A DNA stretch of 64,000 bases from a virus. The position numbers and the translations under genes are program-made. Positions 1 through 7,421 of the stretch are shown in pieces. The DNA lies in the IMG/VR virus record IMGVR_UViG_3300005935_005043, positions 1 through 64,000 of that record; one strand, given 5' to 3'. Position 1 is the stretch's first letter, and each line of letters starts with the position of its first letter. The notes beneath the pieces are model-generated. The model saw only the letters and a list, made by a program, of their open reading frames with translations, was not told the origin of the DNA and searched no databases.

Positions 1-53
1 AGGTGGGGTATCCTGATAAAGATCACGCCGTGGAAATGCGCACAATTGAATAG
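1..53 (+). CDS. C-terminal end of an unidentified gene (5' partial)
   Basis: Read from base 3, the first bases give a short open frame ending in PDKDHAVEMRTIE and a TAG at 51-53. The ribosome-binding site of the next gene follows at once, the usual junction style here. Too little is present to identify it. Confidence 0.4.
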   Translation, partial: VGYPDKDHAVEMRTIE

Positions 54-63
54 GAGGTGAGTG

Positions 64-252
64 ATGGAAGGTCCTCTCGTGTCGCTCGTGCTTTTATCGT
101 GGCTGTCCGGAGTGGCAACTATGGCCATCGTCAAATCTGTTGAAAATAAGGACGCAGTAGTCTCCGTATATTTGACGCTTGCTACTGTTGCGCTGCTTGT
201 CTTTGCTGTCCTTATTGCCGTATTCATTGAGAAAAGAGTCCTCGGATGCTGA
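64..252 (+). CDS. Small two-helix membrane protein
   Basis: This 62-residue protein has two hydrophobic stretches, roughly residues 4-22 and 31-54, separated by a short charged loop (KSVENKD). It ends in a basic tail with one cysteine. It is predicted to sit in the inner membrane as a hairpin. The AGGAGGT at 52-58 is well spaced for the ATG at 64; a GTG at 61 is also in frame but too close. No family is recognised. A holin-like or superinfection role is possible from size and topology alone, but nothing specific supports it. Confidence 0.6.
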   Translation: MEGPLVSLVLLSWLSGVATMAIVKSVENKDAVVSVYLTLATVALLVFAVLIAVFIEKRVLGC

Positions 253-321
253 CATGGATGCGTTTAGTTTGTAGCCTGGGATTAAACAGGAAATGCACAT
301 AGTTGAATAAAAGGTCTTATT

Positions 322-2973
322 ATGCCTTTTGTTTCTCTCCATAATCACACAGAGTATTCAATTTTAGACGGTATTGGGTCTCCCCTTGAATGGGCGGAAG
401 GGGCTAAGGCCAAGGGGATGCCTGCAATTGCCATTACAGATCATGGGAATATGTCTGGTGTAATGAAATTCTATTTAGCTTGTAAGGATGTTGGCGTTAA
501 GCCGATAATAGGTTGCGAAGTATATATCGTAAGGGATGTGGAGGAAAAGACGCGAACAAGGGGGCATTTAGTTCTTTTAGCTAAGAACTATAAGGGGTAT
601 TTAAACCTATTAAAGCTAGTTAGCGAAAGTTCTCTTCGTGGTTTTTACTATAAGCCACGAGTTGATTTTTCTATGTTATTAAAATACAGCAAGGGACTTA
701 TTGGTTTATCTGCCTGCGTCCAGGGGCAAATCCCATTAGCTATTGCGGCTGGGAGGTCGTCTCTTGCGGTTAAGTTAGCAAAAACATTTAAGCGCATATT
801 CAATGGGGATTTCTACTTAGAGTTAATGCCCCATAATCTTAGTGGGTTGGAGCGCATTAATTTTGGTTTAGTGAATATATCTAAAGAATTAGATATCCCC
901 GTGGTTGTTACAAATGATTGCCACTATATAAATCCTGAAGACGTAGAAATCCAAGATGTCCTTCTGGCTATAGGCTTACATAAACCAATAGAGGAGTCGA
1001 GGTTTGACGTAAGGGATTGCCATTTGCGCGGTGCAGACGCAATGATTAAGGCGTTTTGTGACCATCAACCAAAATTCTATAGTATGCACCCCTCTTTAAT
1101 ACTCAGGGGTTGCGCAAATACGTTGGAAATAGCGGATAAGTGCGATGTTGAAATTCCACATGGTAGTTTTGACTTTCCTATTGTGGATAAAGATAATCCT
1201 GAGCGGTTAATTAAGGAACTTTGCGCTAAGGGTTGGGTTAGAAAGTTCCCCGAAGAATATGAAAGGATTAGAGAAGGAAATTATAATACCGCATATTATA
1301 AGCGATATAGAGTTGAGATTGATACTATCGTTGAGATGGGTTACGCTAATTATTTCTTAATGATAGTTGACCTTGTGTCCTGGGCAAAAAAACAAGGGAT
1401 ATGGGTTGGGCCAGCGAGAGGAAGCGTAGCAGGATCACTTGTGGCCTATTTGTTGGGCATTACAGAGGTTGATCCGCTTAGGTGGGGGCTCATGTTTGAG
1501 AGGTTCCTAAGTCGATCAAGAAAAACAAAGATTCCAGATATTGACTTAGATTTCCAGGCTGATAGGCGCGGGGAAGCTATTGAATATCTTCAAAAAAAGT
1601 GGGGGGAAGATCGTGTAGCGGCTATCTGTACATACGGGCATATGGGGGCTAAGGGGGCTATCAAGGACGTTAGTAAGGCTTTTGATGTCCCTTTTCCCGT
1701 TGTAAACAGTATAACAACGCAAATGGGTTTTAATGTTAGCCTTTCTGATACTAAAACATTAAGGAAGGTTCCTGGTTTTGTGGAGTTTTGTCGTAGAAAT
1801 CCAACAGTATTCAAGATAGCAAGAAGACTTGAGGGAAAGATTAAATATAAGGGAACGCACGCTGCGGGGGTTGTGATAGCCCCGGAGCCCATTGATACCT
1901 ATTTGCCCCTTAGAAGGGCTACAGGGCAGTCTAAGGGGGTTCTACCGGTAACACAGTGGGATATGGATGATGCCGCTGAAAGGGGACTTGTGAAGGTTGA
2001 CATCCTTGGGCTAACAAATCTCCAGGTTATGCAGGAGGCTTCCGATTTAATAAGAGAGGAGAATTCTGGGTTTGATATACATAAATATGATTTTAACAAT
2101 AAACAGGTCTGGAAGGCGTTCTCAACGGGTCTTGCGATGGGGATATTTCAGGCAGAGAGAGGACACTTCAGATATTTACTGAAAGAAATAAAGCCTCAAA
2201 ACATAAATGAACTTGCGGTTGTAACCGCGTTAGTTCGTCCTGGAGCCAAAGAGGTTGGACAGGATGAATTGTATATAATGAATAAGAGAAATCCTAGGAA
2301 AATTGTATATGACCACCCCTTATTTGAAGGTATCCTTAAAAATACATATGGTGTGTTGTGTTTCCAAGAACAAGTGATGGCTATCTGTAATAAGGTTGGC
2401 GGGATTAGTCTTGACGATACAGACCTTATCAGAGACGTTCTTGCAAAGAAGAAGCCTAAAGAAACAAGGGAGTGGAGAGAAACCTTTTTGAAAGGGGCAG
2501 AGAAGAGGATAGGGCCTGAGTTAGCGAATAAATGGTGGAAAATGATTGAGGCACATGCAGGTTATTCATTTAATCTAAGTCATGCAGTTGCTTACTCAAT
2601 TATTTCTTATCAGAATATGGTAATGAAGATTTTTTATCCATTACAGTATATGACCGCTTTGTTGCGCAATAACCTTAATAGCGACAATCTTGGTTTGTAC
2701 ATCGAAGAAGCCAATAAAATGAAGATACGAGTTAAAGAGCCCAATGTAGGATTAAGCGATATTAATTTTAAGATGATTCTTGATAGGCCGGAGCATCCCA
2801 TAAGGGCGAAACGTGGATATGTATTGGCAGGTTTTTTGTTTATTAAAGGAATTGGAGTGAAAAGCGCAAGTCGGCTTGTGAGGCTAAGGGATGAGCATGG
2901 TGTGGGTAAGTTCCTGAATTATGTGTCTAAGGGTATTCTTAAGAAGTTGGAAATCGCTGAGTTTAGAGTTTAA
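322..2973 (+). CDS. dnaE: DNA polymerase III alpha subunit (DnaE-type replicative polymerase)
   Basis: This 883-residue C-family polymerase probably copies the phage genome. The N-terminal PHP domain (about residues 1-210) shows H7-N-H9, D40-H41, E66, C132 and ND(C)H near 199-201, a full metal-binding pattern that the E. coli protein has lost. The polymerase aspartates are visible in PDIDLDF (D408 and D410 by alignment to E. coli D401 and D403) and VKVDILGL (D560). A helix-hairpin-helix lies near the C-terminus (FIKGIGVKSASRL). The protein is shorter than the roughly 1160 residues of E. coli DnaE and stops after this element, so the OB-fold and tau-binding regions appear absent. An AAAGG ribosome-binding site precedes the ATG. 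Confidence 0.97.
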   Translation: MPFVSLHNHTEYSILDGIGSPLEWAEGAKAKGMPAIAITDHGNMSGVMKFYLACKDVGVKPIIGCEVYIVRDVEEKTRTRGHLVLLAKNYKGYLNLLKLVSESSLRGFYYKPRVDFSMLLKYSKGLIGLSACVQGQIPLAIAAGRSSLAVKLAKTFKRIFNGDFYLELMPHNLSGLERINFGLVNISKELDIPVVVTNDCHYINPEDVEIQDVLLAIGLHKPIEESRFDVRDCHLRGADAMIKAFCDHQPKFYSMHPSLILRGCANTLEIADKCDVEIPHGSFDFPIVDKDNPERLIKELCAKGWVRKFPEEYERIREGNYNTAYYKRYRVEIDTIVEMGYANYFLMIVDLVSWAKKQGIWVGPARGSVAGSLVAYLLGITEVDPLRWGLMFERFLSRSRKTKIPDIDLDFQADRRGEAIEYLQKKWGEDRVAAICTYGHMGAKGAIKDVSKAFDVPFPVVNSITTQMGFNVSLSDTKTLRKVPGFVEFCRRNPTVFKIARRLEGKIKYKGTHAAGVVIAPEPIDTYLPLRRATGQSKGVLPVTQWDMDDAAERGLVKVDILGLTNLQVMQEASDLIREENSGFDIHKYDFNNKQVWKAFSTGLAMGIFQAERGHFRYLLKEIKPQNINELAVVTALVRPGAKEVGQDELYIMNKRNPRKIVYDHPLFEGILKNTYGVLCFQEQVMAICNKVGGISLDDTDLIRDVLAKKKPKETREWRETFLKGAEKRIGPELANKWWKMIEAHAGYSFNLSHAVAYSIISYQNMVMKIFYPLQYMTALLRNNLNSDNLGLYIEEANKMKIRVKEPNVGLSDINFKMILDRPEHPIRAKRGYVLAGFLFIKGIGVKSASRLVRLRDEHGVGKFLNYVSKGILKKLEIAEFRV

Positions 2974-2983
2974 GGGAGAAGAG

Positions 2984-3184
2984 ATGAAGAAGCTAATAGG
3001 TACTAGATTTGTAGTGCAGAGGATGGATGGTTCCTATAAGTGGACAATAATTATCTATGGGAGATTGAATTGTCCTGATTTTAGTGTTAATGGCGAATAT
3101 AAGCATAAATCTGCGGATGGTGCGAGGAGAGGAAGTGGGCGATGGTTGAAGAAGTTTGGCATTGAACTACGCTGGAAGGACTAA
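2984..3184 (+). CDS. Small W-x-W paralog 1 (possible DUF1508/YegP-like)
   Basis: This 66-residue protein is the first of five tandem related genes. It has the shared plan of a YKWTI beta-strand, a variable hairpin, and a basic helix with serine/alanine spacing followed by GIEL near the end. The arrangement resembles the DUF1508 (YegP-like) fold of unknown function, but that comparison was made by eye. The ATG at 2984 follows GGGAGAAGAG; longer upstream readings run back into the polymerase gene. The basic helix could contact nucleic acid (inference). Confidence 0.75.
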   Translation: MKKLIGTRFVVQRMDGSYKWTIIIYGRLNCPDFSVNGEYKHKSADGARRGSGRWLKKFGIELRWKD

Positions 3185-3193
3185 GGGAAAGAA

Positions 3194-3394
3194 ATGAAGG
3201 GCTACAAAGCGGAAATAAAAGCTTGGGAGTTTTGTGGGGGAAGGTGGAATTGGACGATTGGATTTATGCTTAGGGGGCAAGCATATGGGGATGATGCTAG
3301 GCTTACTTCTGGTTGGTACAAAGGTTATAAAAGTGCCTCATTAGCTCGCAGGGCAGCGAAACGTTGGGCTAAGAAGTTAGGGATTGAACTGTAA
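3194..3394 (+). CDS. Small W-x-W paralog 2
   Basis: This 66-residue protein shares the WNWTI strand and the C-terminal basic helix ARRAAKRWAKKLGIEL with the next two genes. The coding DNA for that helix is nearly identical among genes 2, 3 and 4, so the duplication is probably recent. The start follows GGGAAAGAA. It contains an extra cysteine (EFCGGR) that the paralogs lack. Function unknown; possibly DUF1508-like. Confidence 0.75.
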   Translation: MKGYKAEIKAWEFCGGRWNWTIGFMLRGQAYGDDARLTSGWYKGYKSASLARRAAKRWAKKLGIEL

Positions 3395-3407
3395 GAAGGG
3401 AGAAGAG

Positions 3408-3608
3408 ATGAAGGGGTATGTAACGATCCGGGCTAACCCCCCTATTGATGGTGGGTGGAAGTGGACTATATTTGCGTATTATCCCAATAGTCCTATATTG
3501 CTTCGTATTGAGGCCGAATTTGCCTATAGTTCTGTTGATAGTGCGGATAGGGCGGCTAAACGTTGGGCGAAGAAGTTAGGTATTGATTTAGGAAAGGGAG
3601 AGAAATGA
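3408..3608 (+). CDS. Small W-x-W paralog 3
   Basis: This 66-residue protein begins MKGYV and carries WKWTIFAY followed by a predicted beta-hairpin and the helix ADRAAKRWAKKLGIDL. It is the closest relative of the next gene. The ATG at 3408 sits after GGGAGAAGAG; in-frame codons upstream would start inside the previous gene. Its stop overlaps the next start as ATGA, which suggests coupled translation. Function unknown. Confidence 0.75.
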   Translation: MKGYVTIRANPPIDGGWKWTIFAYYPNSPILLRIEAEFAYSSVDSADRAAKRWAKKLGIDLGKGEK

Positions 3609-3781
3609 AGGGGTATGTAAGGAGGTACACTGTTGATGGTGAATGGAGGTGGACTATATTTGCGCGTCATCCCAATAGTTCTATTCGGCTTCGTGTCGAG
3701 GGCGGATTTGACTATAGTTCTATTGATAGCGCAGATAGGGCGGCTAAACGGTGGGCGAAGAAGTTAGGTATTGAATTGTAA
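3605..3781 (+). CDS. Small W-x-W paralog 4
   Basis: This 58-residue protein starts at the ATG overlapping the stop of paralog 3. It reads MKGYVRRYTVDGEWRWTIFA and ends in ADRAAKRWAKKLGIEL. It is a slightly shortened copy of paralog 3, with near-identical DNA over the C-terminal helix. It is easily missed by length filters. Function unknown. Confidence 0.75.
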   Translation: MKGYVRRYTVDGEWRWTIFARHPNSSIRLRVEGGFDYSSIDSADRAAKRWAKKLGIEL

Positions 3782-3795
3782 AAATGGAGAAAGAA

Positions 3796-3984
3796 ATGGA
3801 AGGGACCTATTCGGTTTATCCAGACAGTTATAATTCTTGGATTTGGAGTATTTATGTGGTAAGGAATGCTGGCGTTGGTTATGAGATAAAGCCTATTTAT
3901 CATTATACTTCTCGTAAAAGTGCTATGAATGGAATGAGAAGGGCCGCTAAGAGATTTGGGATTACAGCACTTAGGAGGGAATAG
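3796..3984 (+). CDS. Small W-x-W paralog 5 (divergent)
   Basis: This 62-residue member is the most divergent of the array. It keeps a WIWSIYVV strand and a basic helix (MRRAAKRFGI). The ATG at 3796 is preferred because GGAGAAAG lies just upstream, as in the sister genes; an in-frame ATG at 3784 is possible. It ends three bases before the start of the next gene. Function unknown. Confidence 0.7.
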   Translation: MEGTYSVYPDSYNSWIWSIYVVRNAGVGYEIKPIYHYTSRKSAMNGMRRAAKRFGITALRRE

Positions 3985-3987
3985 TCA

Positions 3988-4488
3988 ATGTCTTTAGCTT
4001 TTTTTAATAGACCAGATACTTATACTAATAAATTAGGTTCCAAGGAAATATGTGGTGTTGCATTAAAGACGTTTAACTCTGAATTACTTGAAGTCCCCCT
4101 TGAGAAGCCCGATCTTCAAGAACATGTTCAAATGCAGGGCTCAGGGCTTTTGTATTTTAATATGTTGTTACAACGAGCTAAAAATACGGCAGATAAGGTA
4201 AATGCAGAATATGATGAATTGTTGGCATCAACAAAGTCGCAGGCCGTTACTGAGTTGAGAGAAGAGTCTGGGGCTAAAAGGCCCACTAATGATGAAATTA
4301 ATGAGAGGTCAAAGACTATATTTGAGGATAAAAGGAGTGGTGCTAACGCATACTATGTTGGTTTAGAGAAGAAAAGAGATAGAGCAAATAAAATCCTCAG
4401 TATGCTTGAGATATGGGTTAGGTGTTGGACAGCAAAGAGTTTTGATATAGGTAGCCAGGCTAAACTTTTAGGTGGAGGAGACATGTAA
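3988..4488 (+). CDS. Conserved-looking protein upstream of ssDNA-binding protein, function unknown
   Basis: This 166-residue protein is mostly helical and charged, with a predicted coiled region from about residue 60 to 140. It ends in a more distinctive segment (IWVRCWTAKSFDIGSQAKLL). A strong AGGAGG at 3973 precedes the ATG. The stop overlaps the start of the SSB gene (TAATG), so the two are probably translated together. That pairing suggests an SSB partner or recombination or helicase loader, but no family is recognised. Confidence 0.7.
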   Translation: MSLAFFNRPDTYTNKLGSKEICGVALKTFNSELLEVPLEKPDLQEHVQMQGSGLLYFNMLLQRAKNTADKVNAEYDELLASTKSQAVTELREESGAKRPTNDEINERSKTIFEDKRSGANAYYVGLEKKRDRANKILSMLEIWVRCWTAKSFDIGSQAKLLGGGDM

Positions 4489-5255
4489 TGGCTTATGATG
4501 CTTCTGAAATTGAAAAACGGATAAAGGACAGGCTTAAAGGTCGTGGGATGGGCGGTGGAAAGCTGTGGGTTGATTATGATAGGAAAGTGACAAAGGTGCG
4601 ATTGTATGGTGATTTTGTTGTGGTTCCTAAGCACTGGATTCCTGTGGGAGGGAATAAGCGGATTCCTGCTGTTTGCCCTGGGAAGGGGTGTAGAATTCAT
4701 AAGCTTGTCGAGAAGTTGGGAGGATATAAAGACTATGAACAGACCGCGAAGAGCATGTGGGCAAGCGACAATTTTGTTTTTAATTGCTGGTGGTTGGATG
4801 AACCAAAAGATAAAAATGGGGATTTGATTTGGAAGGTTTGTGAACTGTCATGGTCTGCGATGTCTCAGGTGGTTGATAAAGCGGCCGAAAAAGGAATTGA
4901 TTATCTTGATCCCAAGAAAGGGCATATTCTCGGGATAGAAAAAATTAGTGTTAGAACAAAAGGAGGGAGGACTCGAAACCAGTATGCAATTCGTTTTTCT
5001 AAAGGGCCTAAGCCTATTCCGCGTGAGTTGCTTGATCTTGAGTTGAACGATATAGCGCCTCTATATCCTCCTTTTGGAGATGAAATTTGGCAGCAAGTAA
5101 GAAGCATATATCGTCCTAAATTGCTGAAACTTGAAGGAGATGTATCGACCAAAGAAGAGGGGGATAATTATGATGAAGATGAATATGGTGAAGATGAAGA
5201 TGATACCGATGATGCCGGGGATGCTGTTATAGAGGATGATGATATTCCATTCTAA
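4488..5255 (+). CDS. ssb: Single-stranded DNA-binding protein with zinc site and SSB-type acidic tip
   Basis: This 255-residue protein probably coats ssDNA during replication and recombination. The core (residues 1-215) has a gp32-like look: a basic N-terminus, a cysteine/histidine cluster (CPGKGCRIHK, with another Cys in FNCWW) that could bind zinc, and aromatic-rich strands. The last 35 or so residues are almost entirely acidic and end exactly in DDDIPF. That hexapeptide is the E. coli SSB tip that recruits host repair and replication proteins. The gene lies between its overlapping partner and the glycosylase/RecA genes. The role is well supported; a true gp32 fold is inferred. Confidence 0.85.
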   Translation: MAYDASEIEKRIKDRLKGRGMGGGKLWVDYDRKVTKVRLYGDFVVVPKHWIPVGGNKRIPAVCPGKGCRIHKLVEKLGGYKDYEQTAKSMWASDNFVFNCWWLDEPKDKNGDLIWKVCELSWSAMSQVVDKAAEKGIDYLDPKKGHILGIEKISVRTKGGRTRNQYAIRFSKGPKPIPRELLDLELNDIAPLYPPFGDEIWQQVRSIYRPKLLKLEGDVSTKEEGDNYDEDEYGEDEDDTDDAGDAVIEDDDIPF

Positions 5256-5270
5256 ATAAAGGATAATGTA

Positions 5271-5525
5271 ATGGGGATTAAAATTGAATCGGTACAAGAT
5301 GAGTTTGACATTACAGTTTTAAAGCCCAAGGATACATTTGAATATGAGGGAAGGTATTATATGGTTGTGAATGTTGCCGCCATTATTAGTGGGGGAGAGG
5401 TTAAGGGGGATTTTTTCTGTGTTGATTTTGGCTCTGGGTTTGTTAATGTATTTTCTTCTAATCCAAAGAAATTAAGTCGTCCGTTTCGTAAGGTTGATTT
5501 TATTGCGCACGAAGAGAAAGTTTAA
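5271..5525 (+). CDS. Hypothetical 84-residue protein
   Basis: This small, strand-rich protein (FEYEGRYYMVVNV, then a glycine-rich middle) could be a compact beta-barrel. It starts at an ATG after AAAGGA and sits between SSB and the uracil-DNA glycosylase, ending five bases before the latter. No family is recognised. Confidence 0.65.
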   Translation: MGIKIESVQDEFDITVLKPKDTFEYEGRYYMVVNVAAIISGGEVKGDFFCVDFGSGFVNVFSSNPKKLSRPFRKVDFIAHEEKV

Positions 5526-5529
5526 CGAG

Positions 5530-6111
5530 ATGTCTTGGAAAGGAGTAAAAGATAAAGACGGTCTTTATAATTTTTGCACTCGCTGTTCTTTATGTGAGAC
5601 AAGGCGGCAAATGGTCTTAGGGTACGGAGGGAATAAGGCTATCTTTGTGGGGGAGGCCCCAGGAGAGGAGGAGGACTGGAAGGGGAGACCTTTTGTGGGG
5701 AAATCAGGGAGGCTTGCACGCAGGGGGCTAAACAATCTTGGTTTTTCCCATAAAAGTGGGTTTTTTATGAATACGGTTTTATGTCGTCCCCCTCGAAATA
5801 GGAACCCTACAGCAGATGAAATAAAAGCCTGTCGGTTTAGAGACCGTCTTTATCTTGCAGTTAAACTTAATGACTGTAATACCGTAATATGTTTAGGGAA
5901 AGTTGCCTTTAGTGCCGTTGTTAATGATCGTGATATGTTTGAGACATTATGGAGGATGGAAAAATGTAAATATAGGATGAAACTCAGGGATATTACAGTT
6001 TTTGTTGGGAAAACTAAACATCCTGCTTATTATCTAAGGCAACCCGATTCGCAGAAAAGTTTTGAGAGTGATATGTATAAAACCTTAAATTTTCTTGGCC
6101 TTTTACAGTAA
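5530..6111 (+). CDS. udg: Uracil-DNA glycosylase, iron-sulfur family 4/5 type
   Basis: This 193-residue enzyme is predicted to excise uracil from DNA. The family hallmarks are visible: GEAPGEEED followed by GRPFVG (residues 41-57), the RPPRNRNP motif after NTVLC, and KHPAYYLR near the C-terminus. Four cysteines typical of the 4Fe-4S cluster are present (C16, C19, C101 and C116, with an extra C22). The ATG at 5530 is chosen because the conserved N-terminal cysteines follow it directly; an in-frame start at 5494 would overlap the previous gene. With the dCMP deaminase at 30.2 kb it implies that this phage keeps thymine, not uracil, in its DNA (inference). Confidence 0.93.
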   Translation: MSWKGVKDKDGLYNFCTRCSLCETRRQMVLGYGGNKAIFVGEAPGEEEDWKGRPFVGKSGRLARRGLNNLGFSHKSGFFMNTVLCRPPRNRNPTADEIKACRFRDRLYLAVKLNDCNTVICLGKVAFSAVVNDRDMFETLWRMEKCKYRMKLRDITVFVGKTKHPAYYLRQPDSQKSFESDMYKTLNFLGLLQ

Positions 6112-6123
6112 AGGAAAATAATT

Positions 6124-6360
6124 TTGCATAAGTGTATTGAAAATTGGGCAAATGTAGTTGCTGGAAACGTAAGGAATTATATTGCTAAGGTGAGAGAGGC
6201 CAGGGAGAATGATTTGGAGATAGAAGCGGCATTTAATGAAGGGACCGTTAATGGGCTGAGGATAGCTGTCGCTAAAATGCTAATGTCTATGGCCATGGAA
6301 ATGGAAGATACTAGCAATTCCTTACAGACTATAATTGACGAGTGTAAGAGGATAAATTAA
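6124..6360 (+). CDS. Small helical protein upstream of recA
   Basis: This 78-residue, all-helical protein starts at TTG after AAGGAAAA. It ends immediately before the recA start codon with no spacer. It contains a methionine-rich helix (KMLMSMAMEME). The tight linkage suggests coupled expression with recA and perhaps a recombination accessory role, but no family is recognised. Confidence 0.6.
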   Translation: MHKCIENWANVVAGNVRNYIAKVREARENDLEIEAAFNEGTVNGLRIAVAKMLMSMAMEMEDTSNSLQTIIDECKRIN

Positions 6361-7377
6361 TTGAAAGGAAGAAGCTTTACAACGCTAAAGAATAAATTAG
6401 CTAAGGAATTTCCTGGCTTGATATTTACTCCTGACGAGATTAAGCCCTCCTTAATTATGTCGTCCGGTTGCATAGGGATTGACTGGATTACAAGGATCGG
6501 GGGGTATGAGGCAGGGAGAATATATGAAATATCTGGGCCTGAGCATTCGGGGAAGACAACACTTGCATTACTATTCATTAAGCAATGTCAGAAAAAAAAT
6601 ATCCCATGTGTGTACATTGACGCAGAACATTCAATGGATAAAGATTATGCCAGGTTCCTTGGGGTTAATGTTGATGAACTTATCTACGCTCTTCCTGATA
6701 CGATGGAAGAAGCTTTTGAAATAGTTGAGAAAATAGCAGAGCAATCTTCCATTGATAATTCTAAATGTGTTGTAATTGATTCATTTGCTGCTTTAGCCCC
6801 AAAAAGAGAGATTGACGGGGGTGTTTCTAAAGACACAATAGGGATACAAGCTTCGGTTATGAGTCGCTCATTGCGCTTGTTGAAAAATAAATTGCGTAGA
6901 GGAGGGTGTTTTCTTTTAGGGACAAACCAGGTGAGGCAAAAGGTGGGAGGGTATTTGTCTGGCATAGAGATTACCCCATGTGGGCAGGCCCTTAAGCATT
7001 ACGCTTCTGTGCGAATAAAGCTATCTAATTATTCTTGGGTTAGGAAAGGTGGAGTTAAAACCGGAAAGGCTGTAGCACATAGGATACGTGCCAAGGTTAT
7101 CAAAAATAGGATGGGATGTCCTTTTTATTCAACCGAGTTTAATTTAAGGTTTGAAGGAAAAATTGGGCTAGATCAAACGCTTAGCATTATTGATACGGCT
7201 ATAGCGGCTAAGGTCTTAAGGAAGGTCCAAAGGAACAAGAAGAAGGTTTTGGTCTTAGGAGATATGGAGTGGAAAAGTATGAAAGAATTTGGCGGTAGTG
7301 TCAATAAAGATGTTCTTAGAAAGATGGTTGTATTGATTAGGGAAAGAATTCAGGAAGATAGGAAAAGTTTGTCTTAA
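6361..7377 (+). CDS. recA: RecA-family recombinase
   Basis: This 338-residue strand-exchange protein has a Walker A motif, GPEHSGKT (residues 59-66), and a Walker B strand, CVVIDSF, with D140. The L1/L2 region contains NQVRQKVGGY and CGQALKHYASVRI, which match the RecA NQIR and G-G-x-A-L-K-x-Y-A-S patterns. It starts at TTG directly after the previous stop, with AGAGGA upstream. It groups with SbcCD, exonuclease and resolvase as a phage recombination set (T4 UvsX is the functional analogue). The length is close to bacterial RecA. Confidence 0.95.
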   Translation: MKGRSFTTLKNKLAKEFPGLIFTPDEIKPSLIMSSGCIGIDWITRIGGYEAGRIYEISGPEHSGKTTLALLFIKQCQKKNIPCVYIDAEHSMDKDYARFLGVNVDELIYALPDTMEEAFEIVEKIAEQSSIDNSKCVVIDSFAALAPKREIDGGVSKDTIGIQASVMSRSLRLLKNKLRRGGCFLLGTNQVRQKVGGYLSGIEITPCGQALKHYASVRIKLSNYSWVRKGGVKTGKAVAHRIRAKVIKNRMGCPFYSTEFNLRFEGKIGLDQTLSIIDTAIAAKVLRKVQRNKKKVLVLGDMEWKSMKEFGGSVNKDVLRKMVVLIRERIQEDRKSLS

Positions 7378-7421
7378 GGGGGTATGGTCTTAATTGAGAT
7401 ACTAATTATGCGGAGGTTGGA

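Larger units (their letters stand above)
2984..3984 (+). repeat. Tandem array of five paralogous small genes
   Basis: Five consecutive genes encode 58-66 residue proteins with a W-x-W strand and a C-terminal A-A-K-R-W-A-K-K-type helix. Genes 2-4 are nearly identical at DNA level over the last 40 or so bases. A sixth, diverged relative lies at 12281-12481. This is local gene amplification. Confidence 0.8.
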
